From an uncultured Eubacteriales bacterium (GTDB taxonomy: Bacteria; Bacillota; Clostridia; Christensenellales; Aristaeellaceae), in NCBI GenBank assembly GCA_902773895.1, contig CACYGB010000018.1, positions 1 to 53,146 of the forward strand: a DNA stretch of 53,146 nt. The letters are read 5' to 3'. Under the pieces are notes generated by a model, which was not told the DNA's origin, did not search any database, and saw nothing but the letters and a program-made list of their open reading frames with translations. Position numbers and translations under genes: made by a program. This document shows positions 31,289 to 40,636 of the stretch, piece by piece. Numbering within the stretch: the stretch's first letter is position 1; each line of letters begins with the position of its first letter.

Positions 31289-34200
31289 TTACTTGAAATA
31301 CTTCACGCCGGCTTCGAACATGCGGATGTCATATTCGCCCGGCACATTGCGGTACAGATAGCTGCCCACACGTTCGCTGTGGCCCATTTTGCCGAACACC
31401 CGGCCGTCCGGGGAGGTGATGCCCTCGATGGCGAACATGGAGTCGTTGGGATTGAAGTGCACATCGCCGGTGGCATGGCCGGACAGATCCACATACTGGG
31501 TGGCGATCTGCCCGTTTTCCGCCAGCCGGCGGATCAGCGCTTCGCTGGCCAGGAAGCGTCCCTCGCCGTGGGAGATGGGCACGGAATACACCTCGCCCAC
31601 CTGGGTCAGCGCCAGCCACGGGGATTTGTTGGAGGCGATCCGGGTGCGCACGATGCGGCTTTGGTGCCGCGCGATGGTGTTGAACGTCAGCGTGGGGCAG
31701 TTTTCATCGGTGTCGATGATTTTGCCGTAGGGCACCAGGCCCAGCTTGATCAGCGCCTGGAAGCCGTTGCAGATGCCGCAGATCAGGCCGTCCCGGTGAT
31801 CCAGCAGATCCGTGACGCCTTCCTTCACCGCGGCGTTCCTGAAGAACGCGGTAATGAATTTGCCGCTGCCGTCCGGCTCGTCGCCGCCGGAGAAACCGCC
31901 GGGAATGAAGATCATCTGGGCGTCCTTCAGCCTTTGGGCAAAGGCGTCCACGCTGCGGGCGATGCCGTCGGCGGTCAGGTTGTTCACCACCAGGATCTCC
32001 GGCTCCGCCCCGGCGTCCCGCATGGCCTTGGCGCTGTCGTATTCGCAGTTGGTGCCGGGGAACGCGGGAATGAGCACCCGGGGACGTGCCGCCTTGATGT
32101 GCGGCGCGGGCCAGGACTGCGCCTGGTAAGAGAAATCCTCCATGGGGCCGCGGCGGTCCGGGATGTTGCAGGCGTACACGCCCTCCAGCCTATTTTCATA
32201 CAGCGCCAGCAGCTGGTCCGCCGCCACGCTTTCGCCCCCCAGGGTGAACGCGCCGCCATCGCTGACCCGGCCCAGCAGGATGCCTTCCTCGCTGTCGTCC
32301 GCCATTTCCAGGATGAACGCGCCGTAGCAGGTGTCAAACAGGTCCTTCACCGTAAAGCGGCTGTCAAAATCAAAGCCAAGGCCGTTTCCGAACGCCATCT
32401 TCATCACCGCTTCCGCGATGCCGCCCAGGCCCGGCGTATAGCAGGCCACCGCCTTGCCGCTGCGCATCAGGCCGGTCACCCGGTCAAACAGCCGCAGCAG
32501 CGACGCCGTTTCGGGAAGACCGTTTTCATCCGTTTCCGGCGCAAGCAGCACCACGCGGTGCCCCGCCCGCTTGAATTCGGGGGAAACGATCTGGGAAGCC
32601 TTGCCGGTGGTGACGGCAAAGGAGACCAGCGTGGGCGGCACATCCAGCTTTTCAAAGCTGCCGCTCATGGAATCCTTGCCGCCAATGGCGCCGATGCCCA
32701 GGCGCATCTGGGCCTCGAAGGCGCCCAGCAGCGCCGCCAGGGGCTTGCCCCAGCGCCGGCCGTCGGCGCCGGGCTTTTCAAAGTATTCCTGGAAGGTCAG
32801 ACCGATTCCACCACCGCCAGGTAAGCCCCATGGTAGGGGCTTTGCTCCGTAATAAAGGGATTGTAGCCCCAGGCCATCAGGGAGCAGTCGTCGGTGTGCC
32901 GCTTTTCCACGCTGATTTTCTGCACCATGGCCTGGATGGGCGTCAGCTGGTACTTTCCACCAAAGGGCATCAGCACGGTGCCGGCGCCGATGGTGGAATC
33001 GAACCGCTCGCTGAGCCCGCGCTTGGAGCACACGTTCAGGTCCTGGGCCAATTTCCGGTAATTGTCCGTAAAGGAGCCGGCGATTTCTTTCTTTTCCAGA
33101 TGCGGCTTTTCGGGCGTCACCACGATGTGCTTGTCCGCGCCGTTGGAATTGAGGAATTCCCGGCTGATGTCCACGATGGTTTTGCCGTTCCAGTTCATCA
33201 CCAGCCGGGGATCTTCCTGCACCACCGCCACAGGGCAGGCCTGCAGGTTTTCCTGCTGCGCCAAACGCAGGAAGGCAGCCACGTTTTCCTTTTCCACCAC
33301 CACGGCCATGCGCTCCTGGCTTTCGCTGATGGCCAGCTCGGTGCCGTCCAGGCCGTCGTACTTTTTGGGCACGGCGTTCAGCCAGTTCGCCGATGGCCAC
33401 GGAAACGCCGCCGGCGCCAAAGTCGTTGCAGCGCTTGATCATGCGGGTGGCCTGCGGGTTCCTGAACAGCCGCTGGAGCTTGCGTTCCTCCGGCGCGTTG
33501 CCCTTTTGCACCTCCGCGCCGCAATCCTCCACGCTGTGGGCGTTATGGGCCTTCGACGAGCCGGTGGCGCCGCCGATGCCGTCCCGGCCGGTGGAGCCGC
33601 CCAGCAGGATCACCACGTCGCCGGGCTCCGGGCGTTCCCGGCGCACGTTTTCCTGGGGCGCCGCGGCGATGACCGCGCCGATTTCCATGCGCTTGGCCGC
33701 GTAGCCGGGGTGGTAGATTTCATCCACGATGCCGGTGGCCAGGCCGATCTGGTTGCCGTAGGAGGAATAGCCCGCAGCGGCAGTGGTGACCAGCTTGCGC
33801 TGGGGCAGCTTGCCCGGGATGGTTTCGCTCACCGGCACAGTGGGGTCAGCCGCGCCGGTGACCCGCATGGCCCCATACACGTACGCCCGGCCGGACAGCG
33901 GATCCCGGATGGCGCCGCCGATGCAGGTGGCCGCGCCGCCGAAGGGCTCGATTTCGGTGGGATGGTTGTGGGTTTCGTTCTTGAACAAAAGCAGCCAGGG
34001 CTCCGTTTTGCCCTCGATTTCCACGTCGATCTTCACCGTGCAGGCGTTGATTTCTTCCGACTCGTCCAATTTGTCCAGCTTTCCCTGCTTTTTCAGCGCC
34101 TTCACGGCGATGGTGGCCAGGTCCATCAGGCAGATGGGCTTTTGCCGGTTCAGTTTCTTCCGCACGTCCAGATAATCCTGGTACGCCTTTTGCAGCAGCT

Positions 34201-34915
34201 CATCCTCGAACTTCACGTCGTCGATCACGGTAAGGAACGTGGTGTGGCGGCAGTGATCGCTCCAGTAGGTGTCGATCATGCGGATTTCGGTAATGGTGGG
34301 GTCGCGGTGCTCCGAGCGGAAATACTGCTGGCAGAAGGCGATGTCGTCGGCGTCCATGGCAAGGCCCAAATCCCGCACGAACTGCTCCAGCCCCTGCCGG
34401 TCCAGCCGGCAGAAGCCGTCCAGGGTTTTCACCGTGGTGGGAATGGCGTAATCCACCTTCAGCGTGGCCGGCTTTTCCAGGGCCGCTTCCCGGGCCTCCA
34501 CCGGGTTGATCACGTACTTTTTGATTTCCGCCACGTCCTGGGCGCTAAGCTTCCCGTACAGGGCATACACCTTGGCGCTGCGGATCAGGGGACGTTCGCC
34601 CTGGGAAATGATCTGGATGCACTGGGCTGCAGAATCGGCCCGCTGGTCAAACTGGCCGGGCAGGTATTCCACCGCAAACACCTGGGCGCCCTGCAGATCC
34701 ACATCCTCGGACGTAACGTCCAGCTGCGGTTCGGAAAACACCGTTTTCACCGCGTAATCAAACAGCTCCCGGCTCATGTTTTCCGCGTCATAGCGATTGA
34801 TGACCCGCACGTCCGTCAGCCCATCAATGCCCAGCAGCCCCTGGGCGTCGTTCAGCAGGGTCCTGGCTTCGTTGGCCAGTTCCTTTTTCTTTTCCACGTA
34901 AATCCTGTAAACCAT
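31289..34915 (-). CDS. purL: FGAM synthase (large single-chain PurL), frame broken twice
   Basis: Phosphoribosylformylglycinamidine synthase makes FGAM from FGAR, ATP and glutamine. The reading frame stays open for about 1208 codons, but not all of it is PurL. The N-terminal part is normal ([49 protein letters not shown]). Near 33375-33388 the PurL sequence moves to another frame ([19 protein letters not shown] through [14 protein letters not shown]). Near 32797-32810 it returns ([24 protein letters not shown]), and the glutamine amidotransferase domain ([29 protein letters not shown]) is intact. About six residues (between GELA and LNAVP) and about 14 residues (between VESV and LTFQE) expected in the family are missing at the two joints. 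Translated as is, about 200 residues are nonsense. Either a real double lesion or two local sequence errors. The ATG at 34915 follows GGGGAG; a GTG at 34921 overlaps the purD stop. Confidence 0.85.
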   Translation of the reverse strand: MVYRIYVEKKKELANEARTLLNDAQGLLGIDGLTDVRVINRYDAENMSRELFDYAVKTVFSEPQLDVTSEDVDLQGAQVFAVEYLPGQFDQRADSAAQCIQIISQGERPLIRSAKVYALYGKLSAQDVAEIKKYVINPVEAREAALEKPATLKVDYAIPTTVKTLDGFCRLDRQGLEQFVRDLGLAMDADDIAFCQQYFRSEHRDPTITEIRMIDTYWSDHCRHTTFLTVIDDVKFEDELLQKAYQDYLDVRKKLNRQKPICLMDLATIAVKALKKQGKLDKLDESEEINACTVKIDVEIEGKTEPWLLLFKNETHNHPTEIEPFGGAATCIGGAIRDPLSGRAYVYGAMRVTGAADPTVPVSETIPGKLPQRKLVTTAAAGYSSYGNQIGLATGIVDEIYHPGYAAKRMEIGAVIAAAPQENVRRERPEPGDVVILLGGSTGRDGIGGATGSSKAHNAHSVEDCGAEVQKGNAPEERKLQRLFRNPQATRMIKRCNDFGAGGVSVAIGELAERRAQKVRRPGRHRAGHQRKPGAHGRGGGKGKRGCLPAFGAAGKPAGLPCGGGAGRSPAGDELERQNHRGHQPGIPQFQRRGQAHRGDARKAASGKERNRRLLYGQLPEIGPGPERVLQARAQRAVRFHHRRRHRADALWWKVPADAHPGHGAENQRGKAAHRRLLPDGLGLQSLYYGAKPLPWGLPGGGGIGLTFQEYFEKPGADGRRWGKPLAALLGAFEAQMRLGIGAIGGKDSMSGSFEKLDVPPTLVSFAVTTGKASQIVSPEFKRAGHRVVLLAPETDENGLPETASLLRLFDRVTGLMRSGKAVACYTPGLGGIAEAVMKMAFGNGLGFDFDSRFTVKDLFDTCYGAFILEMADDSEEGILLGRVSDGGAFTLGGESVAADQLLALYENRLEGVYACNIPDRRGPMEDFSYQAQSWPAPHIKAARPRVLIPAFPGTNCEYDSAKAMRDAGAEPEILVVNNLTADGIARSVDAFAQRLKDAQMIFIPGGFSGGDEPDGSGKFITAFFRNAAVKEGVTDLLDHRDGLICGICNGFQALIKLGLVPYGKIIDTDENCPTLTFNTIARHQSRIVRTRIASNKSPWLALTQVGEVYSVPISHGEGRFLASEALIRRLAENGQIATQYVDLSGHATGDVHFNPNDSMFAIEGITSPDGRVFGKMGHSERVGSYLYRNVPGEYDIRMFEAGVKYFK

Positions 34916-34917
34916 CG

Positions 34918-36186
34918 TCACATCTCCCCTGCCTGCAGCGCCCGCTGGCCGATGTCCCGGCGGCAGTAGGCGTTATCAAAATGGATTTGGGCCACCAGGG
35001 CGTAGCTTTCCGCCAGCGCGTCCTTCAGATTCGGCCGCACCGCCGTCACCCCCAGCACCCGGCCGCCGCTGGTCAGCAGCCTGCCGTCCTTTTCCTTGGC
35101 GCCGGCCACGTACACATGCGGCCAGACCGCGTCCGGGATGGTGATTTCATAGCCCTTTTCATACGCCACGGGATACCCCCGGCTGGCCATGATGACGCAG
35201 GCTGCGCACGCATCGGAAAATTCCACCGGCGTATCCCGCAGGGTGCCGCCCGTCACCGCCTGCATCACGGTCAGCAGGTCGCTTTTCAGCAGCGGCAGCA
35301 CCACCTGGGTTTCCGGGTCGCCGAAGCGGCAATTGTATTCGATCACCCGGGGGCCCTTGGGCGTCAGCATCAGGCCAAAGTACAAACAGCCCTTGAAGGT
35401 GCGCCCTTCCTGCTTCATGGCCCGGATGGTGGGCAGGAAGATTTCCCGCATGCACCGGTCGGCCGTTTCCTTCGTGTAATAGGGATTGGGGGCCACGGTG
35501 CCCATGCCGCCGGTGTTCAGGCCGGTGTCGTTGTCCCCGGCCCGCTTGTGGTCCATGGAGGATACCATGGGCACCACCGTTTCCCCGTCGGTGAAGGACA
35601 GCACCGAAACCTCCGGCCCGGTGAGGAATTCCTCGATGACGATCTTTTCCCCGCTCTTGCCGAATTTTCCGTCCTGCATCATGGCGGTGACGGCGTCCCG
35701 GGCTTCCTCCCGGGTCTGGGCGATGATCACGCCCTTGCCCAGGGCCAGGCCGTCGGCCTTCACCACGATGGGCGCGTCAACGGTGTCCAGGTAGGCCAGC
35801 GCTGCCGCCATATCGTCGAAGGTTTCATAGGCCGCCGTGGGGATGCCGTACTTCTTCATCAGGTTTTTGGAAAACACCTTGCTGCCTTCGATGATGGCGG
35901 CATTGGCCCGGGGGCCGAAGCAGGGAATGCCCTTTTCCTCCAGCGCGTCCACGCACCCCAGCACCAGCGGATCGTCCGGCGCCACCACGGCGTAATCGAC
36001 GGCGTTTTCCACGGCAAACCGCACGATGCCGGCAATGTCCGTGGCGGAAATATCCACGCACACGGCGTCCCGGGCAATGCCTCCGTTGCCCGGCAGGGCG
36101 TAAATTACTTCCACCGCCGGGTTTTCCTTCAATTTTTTAATGATGGCGTGCTCGCGTCCGCCGCCGCCGACAACCAAGATTTTCAT
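34918..36186 (-). CDS. purD: Phosphoribosylamine-glycine ligase
   Basis: A 422-residue ATP-grasp enzyme that joins phosphoribosylamine and glycine to give GAR, the second step of purine synthesis. It opens MKILVVGGGGREHAIIKKL, the PurD N-domain signature. It continues with FGPRANAAIIEGSKVFSKNL, the ATP-grasp IVVKADGLALGKGVIIAQT, and GFLYFG-like GCLYFGLMLTPKGPRVIEYN with the GDPETQ motif. Length is normal. The stop overlaps the purL start region by four bases. Upstream, a 247-base hairpin-rich gap separates it from the transformylase gene, so it may be expressed at a different level from the promoter-proximal genes. Confidence 0.97.
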   Translation of the reverse strand: MKILVVGGGGREHAIIKKLKENPAVEVIYALPGNGGIARDAVCVDISATDIAGIVRFAVENAVDYAVVAPDDPLVLGCVDALEEKGIPCFGPRANAAIIEGSKVFSKNLMKKYGIPTAAYETFDDMAAALAYLDTVDAPIVVKADGLALGKGVIIAQTREEARDAVTAMMQDGKFGKSGEKIVIEEFLTGPEVSVLSFTDGETVVPMVSSMDHKRAGDNDTGLNTGGMGTVAPNPYYTKETADRCMREIFLPTIRAMKQEGRTFKGCLYFGLMLTPKGPRVIEYNCRFGDPETQVVLPLLKSDLLTVMQAVTGGTLRDTPVEFSDACAACVIMASRGYPVAYEKGYEITIPDAVWPHVYVAGAKEKDGRLLTSGGRVLGVTAVRPNLKDALAESYALVAQIHFDNAYCRRDIGQRALQAGEM

Positions 36187-36433
36187 GAGTCCAATTCCCC
36201 CAGACTGTATCAGGTAATTTGCCGGATGCGCCGAAGGCCGGCAAGGCCTTCGGCTGAAATCCGCAGCAGCGGCATGTACGCTGCGAGGAGAAAAATTTCC
36301 GGAAGGCAGCTTGCCGCCTGGAGAAAATTTTTCTTCCTTGCAGATTTTCCGGCCATCGCCTCAGGCGATAGGAAAATCTGCCAAAAAACGAAGAAAATGC
36401 CTTGCATTTTCTTCGCAGGGGCTGTGCCCCGCC
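36187..36433 (-). other. Hairpin cluster inside the purine operon
   Basis: No gene. Four palindromes are packed here: GCCGAAGGC / GCCTTCGGC (36230-36254); a nested one with outer arms GCAGATTTTCC / GGAAAATCTGC and inner ATCGCC / GGCGAT (36340-36381); CGAAGAAAATGC / GCATTTTCTTCG (36389-36415); and GGGGC / GCCCC (36418-36430). They could damp read-through from purH to purD and purL, or be a repeat-family insertion. Confidence 0.65.
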
Positions 36434-37618
36434 TCAGTGGTGGAACAAACGCATGCCGGTAAAGGCCATGGCGATGCCGTATTTGTTGCAGCAATCGATG
36501 ACGGCGTCGTCCCGGATGGAGCCGCCGGGCTCGGCGATGTATTTCACGCCGCTGCGGTAGGCCCGCTCGATGTTGTCGCTGAAGGGGAAGAAGGCGTCGC
36601 TGCCCAGGGCCACGTCCTGCACGGTGTCCAGGTAGGCCCGCTGTTCTTCCTTGGTGAAGGGCTTGGGCTGGCAGGTGAAATACTTCTGCCAGTTGCCTTC
36701 GGCGCACACGTCCTCTTCGTTCTGGTTAATGTAGCCGTCGATGACATTATCCCGGTCGGGCCGGCCCAGATCGGCGCGGAAAGGAAGATTCAGCACCTGG
36801 TCAGCCTGGCGCAGGAACCAGGTGTCGGCCTTGCTGCCCGCCAGGCGGGTGCAGTGGATGCGGCTCTGCTGGCCGGCGCCCACGCCGATGGCCTGGCCGT
36901 CCACGGCAAAGCACACGGAATTGGACTGGGTGTATTTCAGGGTGATCAGGGAAACGATCAGATCCCGGACGGCGCTTTCAGGCAGGTTCTTGTTCTCCGT
37001 CACCACGTTCTGCAGCAGCTCCCGGTTGATTTTGAAGTTGTTGCGGCCCTGCTCGAAGGTAATGCCGAACACCTGCTTGTGCTCCTGGGGATCAGGCACG
37101 AAGTCCGGGTCGATTTTCACGATGTTGTAATTGCCCTTGCGCTTGGATTTGAGGATCTCCAGCGCTTCCGGCTCATACCCGGGGGCGATGATGCCGTCGC
37201 TGACCTCGCGCTTGATCATTTTGGCGGTGGTCACGTCGCACACGTCGGAAAGGGCCACCCAGTCGCCAAAGGAGCACATGCGGTCGGTGCCCCGGGCCCG
37301 GGCATAGGCGCAGGCCAGCGGGGAATCATCCAGGCCCTCGATGTCGTCCACAAAGCAGGCCTTCTTCAGCTTGTCGCTCAAGGGAATGCCCACGGCGGCA
37401 GAGGTGGGGCTGACGTGCTTAAAGGAGGTCACGGCGGGCATACCCAGGGCTTCCTTCAGCTCCTTCACCAGCTGCCAGGAATTGAACGCGTCCAGGAAAT
37501 TGATGTAGCCGGGACGGCCGCAGAGGATCTCGATGGGCAGGTCGCTGCCGTCGTGCATGTAGATTTTCGCGGGCTTCTGGTTGGGGTTGCAGCCGTATTT
37601 CAGTTCAAATTCCTTCAT
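36434..37618 (-). CDS. AICAR transformylase, stand-alone domain
   Basis: A 394-residue formyltransferase corresponding to the C-terminal transformylase half of PurH, without the IMP cyclohydrolase half. It formylates AICAR using 10-formyl-THF. Family segments are FELKYGCNPNQKPAKIY at the start, TSFKHVSPTSAAVG (the conserved Lys-His pair), GLDDSPLACAYARARGTDRM, the later QSNSVCFAVDGQAIGVGAGQ and QSRIHCTRLA, and the ending DAVIDCCNKYGIAMAFTGMR. It starts 12 bases after the next enzyme gene, which encodes the missing cyclohydrolase activity as a separate PurO-type protein. This two-protein solution replaces bifunctional PurH. I leave the symbol blank because purH normally means the fused enzyme. 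Confidence 0.94.
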   Translation of the reverse strand: MKEFELKYGCNPNQKPAKIYMHDGSDLPIEILCGRPGYINFLDAFNSWQLVKELKEALGMPAVTSFKHVSPTSAAVGIPLSDKLKKACFVDDIEGLDDSPLACAYARARGTDRMCSFGDWVALSDVCDVTTAKMIKREVSDGIIAPGYEPEALEILKSKRKGNYNIVKIDPDFVPDPQEHKQVFGITFEQGRNNFKINRELLQNVVTENKNLPESAVRDLIVSLITLKYTQSNSVCFAVDGQAIGVGAGQQSRIHCTRLAGSKADTWFLRQADQVLNLPFRADLGRPDRDNVIDGYINQNEEDVCAEGNWQKYFTCQPKPFTKEEQRAYLDTVQDVALGSDAFFPFSDNIERAYRSGVKYIAEPGGSIRDDAVIDCCNKYGIAMAFTGMRLFHH

Positions 37619-37630
37619 GGCGATGCCTCC

Positions 37631-38371
37631 TCACTGATTCTTGTTGACCAGGCGGTTTTCCGCCTTTCCGCTTGCCAGATCGACGTAACGCACATACAGG
37701 CTGATCTTGTTGTTTTCATTCAGGCTGTCCCACAGCCGGCGGGTCATTTCGTCGATGTCGTCGCACACGGCCATGCGCTCCGGCTCGCCCTGGAAGGTGG
37801 GAATGGGATTGCCGTCGCACACGTAGGTGTGCAGGAAATGGCCCAGGCCGTTCAGGGGCGCGTAATGGAAGGTGAAGCGGTTGCAGGCCGTGCCCTGCTC
37901 ATCGGCGCTTTTGAGGATGCTCATCTGGTAGGTGAAATCGCCGTTTTGGAAGGTGAGCATGCCGCTGATGCGGGGGGTGAAGTTGGGGGCGTCGGGCTCA
38001 AATTCCCGGCTCTCCAGCGCTTCGGTGAAGGTTTTGTCCTGCTTCAGCCCGTCGTAGACGGTGTCGGTCTGGTTGCCGTTGGTGACGATCAGGTTGTTTT
38101 CATACTGCCGGATGGCGGCGTAGATGATCAGGGACGGGTCCTGCACCTTCGTGGCGTCGAAGGGCTCGGTGAACACTTCGCCCTGCTTTTCGGTGAAGAC
38201 GCGGTTGCGGCTGTTTTCGCTGCGGCCCATGATGAAGTACGCGGTCACGGCCTTTTTTCCGTTGGGAGTTTTGCCGATGACGATGCCGCGGCCGGGGTAG
38301 GTGTTGTCCCGGAGCATTTCCTCCGGGGTCAGGATGCCGTAAATGGGGGTCAGCTTCTTCATGATTTCCAT
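37631..38371 (-). CDS. IMP cyclohydrolase, PurO-like (archaeal-type fold)
   Basis: A 246-residue enzyme predicted to close FAICAR to IMP, the final ring closure. The sequence (GRGIVIGKTPNGKKAVTAYF, MGRSENSRNRVF, then DPSLIIYAAIRQYENNLIVT and NGNQTDTVYDGL) fits the IMP-cyclohydrolase-like family known from archaeal PurO and from many Clostridia, unrelated to the MGS-like half of PurH. Its position directly upstream of a stand-alone transformylase supports the assignment. The GRSENSRNR segment holds the conserved Arg, Ser and Asn residues expected near the substrate. The ATG at 38371 has GGAGG ten bases upstream. Confidence in the activity rests on family and context together. Confidence 0.88.
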   Translation of the reverse strand: MEIMKKLTPIYGILTPEEMLRDNTYPGRGIVIGKTPNGKKAVTAYFIMGRSENSRNRVFTEKQGEVFTEPFDATKVQDPSLIIYAAIRQYENNLIVTNGNQTDTVYDGLKQDKTFTEALESREFEPDAPNFTPRISGMLTFQNGDFTYQMSILKSADEQGTACNRFTFHYAPLNGLGHFLHTYVCDGNPIPTFQGEPERMAVCDDIDEMTRRLWDSLNENNKISLYVRYVDLASGKAENRLVNKNQ

Positions 38372-38384
38372 CGGTGTTTCCTCC

Positions 38385-39002
38385 TTATTCCTTCCGGGAC
38401 ATGATTTCAGCGCAAACAGATTCCGCGCTTGCGGGCAAAATGATCCACTCGGCCTGCTCCATCACCCGGCGCTGCAGCGTTTCGGGGGTATCCCCCGCTT
38501 CCACCGTCACAGCCTTCTGGGCGATGATTTCCCCGCCGTCGGGGATCTCGTTGACAAAATGCACCGTGGCGCCGGTGACCTTCACGCCCTTTGCCAGCGC
38601 CGCTTCATGCACCTTCAGCCCGTAAAAGCCCGCCCCGCAAAAAGAGGGGATCAGGCTGGGATGCACGTTGATGATGCGGTGATCGTATTTTCTTGTAAAA
38701 TCCGCGCTCAGGATGGAAAGGAACCCGGCCAGCACGATCAGGTCGATGCGGTATTCCTCCAGCGTCCGGATCATTTCCTTTTCCATGCCCTCCTGGCCGC
38801 CGCATTCCTTTTTCCCAATCACGGCGGTGGCGACGCCGGCGTTCTGCGCCCGCGTAAGGGCGAAGGCGTCCCGTTTGTTGGAAATCACCAGCGTCACCTT
38901 GCCGCTGTGCAGAACGCCGCTTTTTTCCGCGTCCAGGATGGCCTGCAAATTGGTGCCCCCGCCGGACACCAGCACGGCGATACGGGCCTTGCGATCCATC
39001 AT
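38385..39002 (-). CDS. purN: Phosphoribosylglycinamide formyltransferase
   Basis: A 205-residue PurN that formylates GAR using 10-formyl-THF. It has the N-terminal AVLVSGGGTNLQAILDAEKSG phosphate loop, VISNKRDAFALTRA, the catalytic Asn-His-Asp set in RIINVHPSLIPSFCG (Asn, His) and the later HFVNEIPDGGEII (Asp). SFCGAGFYGLKVHEAAL is the normal family loop. No PurT (formate-direct) gene is present, so GAR formylation here depends on the folate route that Fhs feeds. The ATG at 39002 overlaps the stop of the formate channel gene and follows GGAGG by six bases; the next ATG (38999) is also possible. Confidence 0.96.
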   Translation of the reverse strand: MMDRKARIAVLVSGGGTNLQAILDAEKSGVLHSGKVTLVISNKRDAFALTRAQNAGVATAVIGKKECGGQEGMEKEMIRTLEEYRIDLIVLAGFLSILSADFTRKYDHRIINVHPSLIPSFCGAGFYGLKVHEAALAKGVKVTGATVHFVNEIPDGGEIIAQKAVTVEAGDTPETLQRRVMEQAEWIILPASAESVCAEIMSRKE

Positions 39003-39601
39003 GCCTTGCCTCCTATCTTTTGCAGCGCCGGCAGCAGCATGCCGCCCACGCTGTTGCCCAGAATCACAACCCACAGGAAGAAGAACGCCCGCAGGGACAC
39101 CATGCCGGACGCCGCGAAATAGAACATGTCGGCAATGGAATGTTCAAACCCGCTGAGGATGAACACCGGGATGCAGAACAGGATGCCCACGATGGTTTTC
39201 TGATCCCGGAAAATGCTGACGGCCAGGTACATCAGGATGCCGCAGAACAGCCCCCGGACAAAGGTCTGGTACAGGGGCTGGGTCAATTTGGCGGCGCACA
39301 GCGCTTCCGCCGCCTCCCCCAGCTTGGGCAGCCCGAAACGCATCAGGTACCCGCCGGCCACCGTGCCCAACAGGTTGCCCAGCAGTCCCAGCAGCAGCAC
39401 GGACCATTCTTCCTTTCCGTGTTTTTCCGGCAGGAAACCCACCTTGCCGGTAAACAGGGAATAGCCCTTCAGGCAAATGCACAGCAGCGCCACGGAAAAC
39501 ATTACCGCGCCCACGTACCGGTTTTCGCAGGCCAGGAACACGCCGCCGCCCAGGCAGATCAGCACGCCGGCGGCTGCGCCGGAAATCACTTTCTTCAGCA
39601 T
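38999..39601 (-). CDS. Formate/nitrite transporter family channel (FocA-like, short)
   Basis: A 200-residue membrane protein with six predicted helices. Two FNT hallmarks are clear: GFEHSIADMFYFA, with the pore His (equivalent to FocA His209), and the late LGNSVGGMLL. It is shorter than FocA (about 285), mainly in loops and ends. It lies inside the purine operon between purM (seven-base overlap at its start) and purN (four-base overlap at its end), so it is certainly co-translated with them. Formate is used by Fhs at the end of the operon, so formate entry for one-carbon supply is the likely job. Nitrite or hydrosulfide transport is possible in this family, but the context does not favour it. 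Confidence 0.9.
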   Translation of the reverse strand: MLKKVISGAAAGVLICLGGGVFLACENRYVGAVMFSVALLCICLKGYSLFTGKVGFLPEKHGKEEWSVLLLGLLGNLLGTVAGGYLMRFGLPKLGEAAEALCAAKLTQPLYQTFVRGLFCGILMYLAVSIFRDQKTIVGILFCIPVFILSGFEHSIADMFYFAASGMVSLRAFFFLWVVILGNSVGGMLLPALQKIGGKA

Positions 39602-40632
39602 ATCTCGATCTTATCCTCTGCCGCGGCGATTTCGCCGATCACATACGCGTCCACATCCAGGCCCCGCAGCACGTTCAGCGCCTTGTCGGCGTCCTCCCGC
39701 TCCACGATCACGCTCATGCCCACGCCCATGTTGAAGGTGTTGAACATATCCCGCTCCGGGATCTGGCCCTTTTGGGCAATCAGGCGGAAAATTTCCGGCG
39801 TGCGGATGGCGGCTTTTTCGATTTTCGCGCCCAGCCCGTCGGGGATCGACCGCGGAATATTCTCATAGAATCCGCCGCCGGTAATGTGGCTGATGCCGTG
39901 GATGCGGCTTGCCGCCAGGGCGGCCAGCACGGGCTTGACATAGATCCGGGTCGGCGTCAAAAGCGCTTCGCCCAGGGGCAGGCCCAGCTCCGGAACCGTT
40001 TTGCCCAGGTCGGCGTTTTCCACGTCGAACACCTTGCGCACCAGGGAATAGCCGTTGGAATGAATGCCGGAGGACGGCAGGGCCAGGACGACGTCGCCGG
40101 GACGCATGGCGCCGCGGTCAAGCACCTTTTCCCGGTCCACCAGGCCCACGGAGAAACCGGCCAGGTCGTAATCGTCCGCCTGCATGGTGCCGGGATGCTC
40201 CGCCGTTTCGCCGCCGATCAGGGCGCAGCCGGCCTGCACGCAGCCTTCCGCCACGCCGGACACCAGAGTGGCCACTTTCTGCGGATCATTTTTCCCAATG
40301 GCGATGTAATCCAGGAAAAACAGGGGCCGGGCGCCGCAGCAGATGATGTCGTTGACGCACATGGCCACGCAGTCGATGCCCACGGTGTCATGCCGGTCCA
40401 TCAGCTGGGCGATGCGCTGCTTGGTGCCCACGCCGTCGGTGCCGCTGACCAGCACCGGCTCCTTCATCCCCGCCAGATCCGGGGCGAACAGGCCGCCAAA
40501 GCCGCCGAGATCGGACACCACGCCGGGAATGAAGGTGCGCTCCACATGCTTTTTCATCAGCTTCACGCCTTCATACCCCGCCTCGATGTTGACCCCCGCG
40601 GCAGCGTAGGACGCGGAATGGGATTTGCTCAT
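39595..40632 (-). CDS. purM: Phosphoribosylformylglycinamidine cyclo-ligase (AIR synthetase)
   Basis: A 345-residue enzyme that closes FGAM to AIR. It has SASYAAAGVNIEAGYEGVKL at the start, then PVLVSGTDGVGTKQRIAQ, VAMCVNDIICCGARPLFFLDYIA and CALIGGETAEHPG (split here for brevity), ALPSSGIHSNGYSLVRKV and ITGGGFYENIPR. These are the ATP and substrate loops of PurM. The start has AAAGGAG eight bases upstream. It lies four bases after purF and overlaps the formate channel gene. Confidence 0.97.
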   Translation of the reverse strand: MSKSHSASYAAAGVNIEAGYEGVKLMKKHVERTFIPGVVSDLGGFGGLFAPDLAGMKEPVLVSGTDGVGTKQRIAQLMDRHDTVGIDCVAMCVNDIICCGARPLFFLDYIAIGKNDPQKVATLVSGVAEGCVQAGCALIGGETAEHPGTMQADDYDLAGFSVGLVDREKVLDRGAMRPGDVVLALPSSGIHSNGYSLVRKVFDVENADLGKTVPELGLPLGEALLTPTRIYVKPVLAALAASRIHGISHITGGGFYENIPRSIPDGLGAKIEKAAIRTPEIFRLIAQKGQIPERDMFNTFNMGVGMSVIVEREDADKALNVLRGLDVDAYVIGEIAAAEDKIEIC

Positions 40633-40636
40633 ATCG

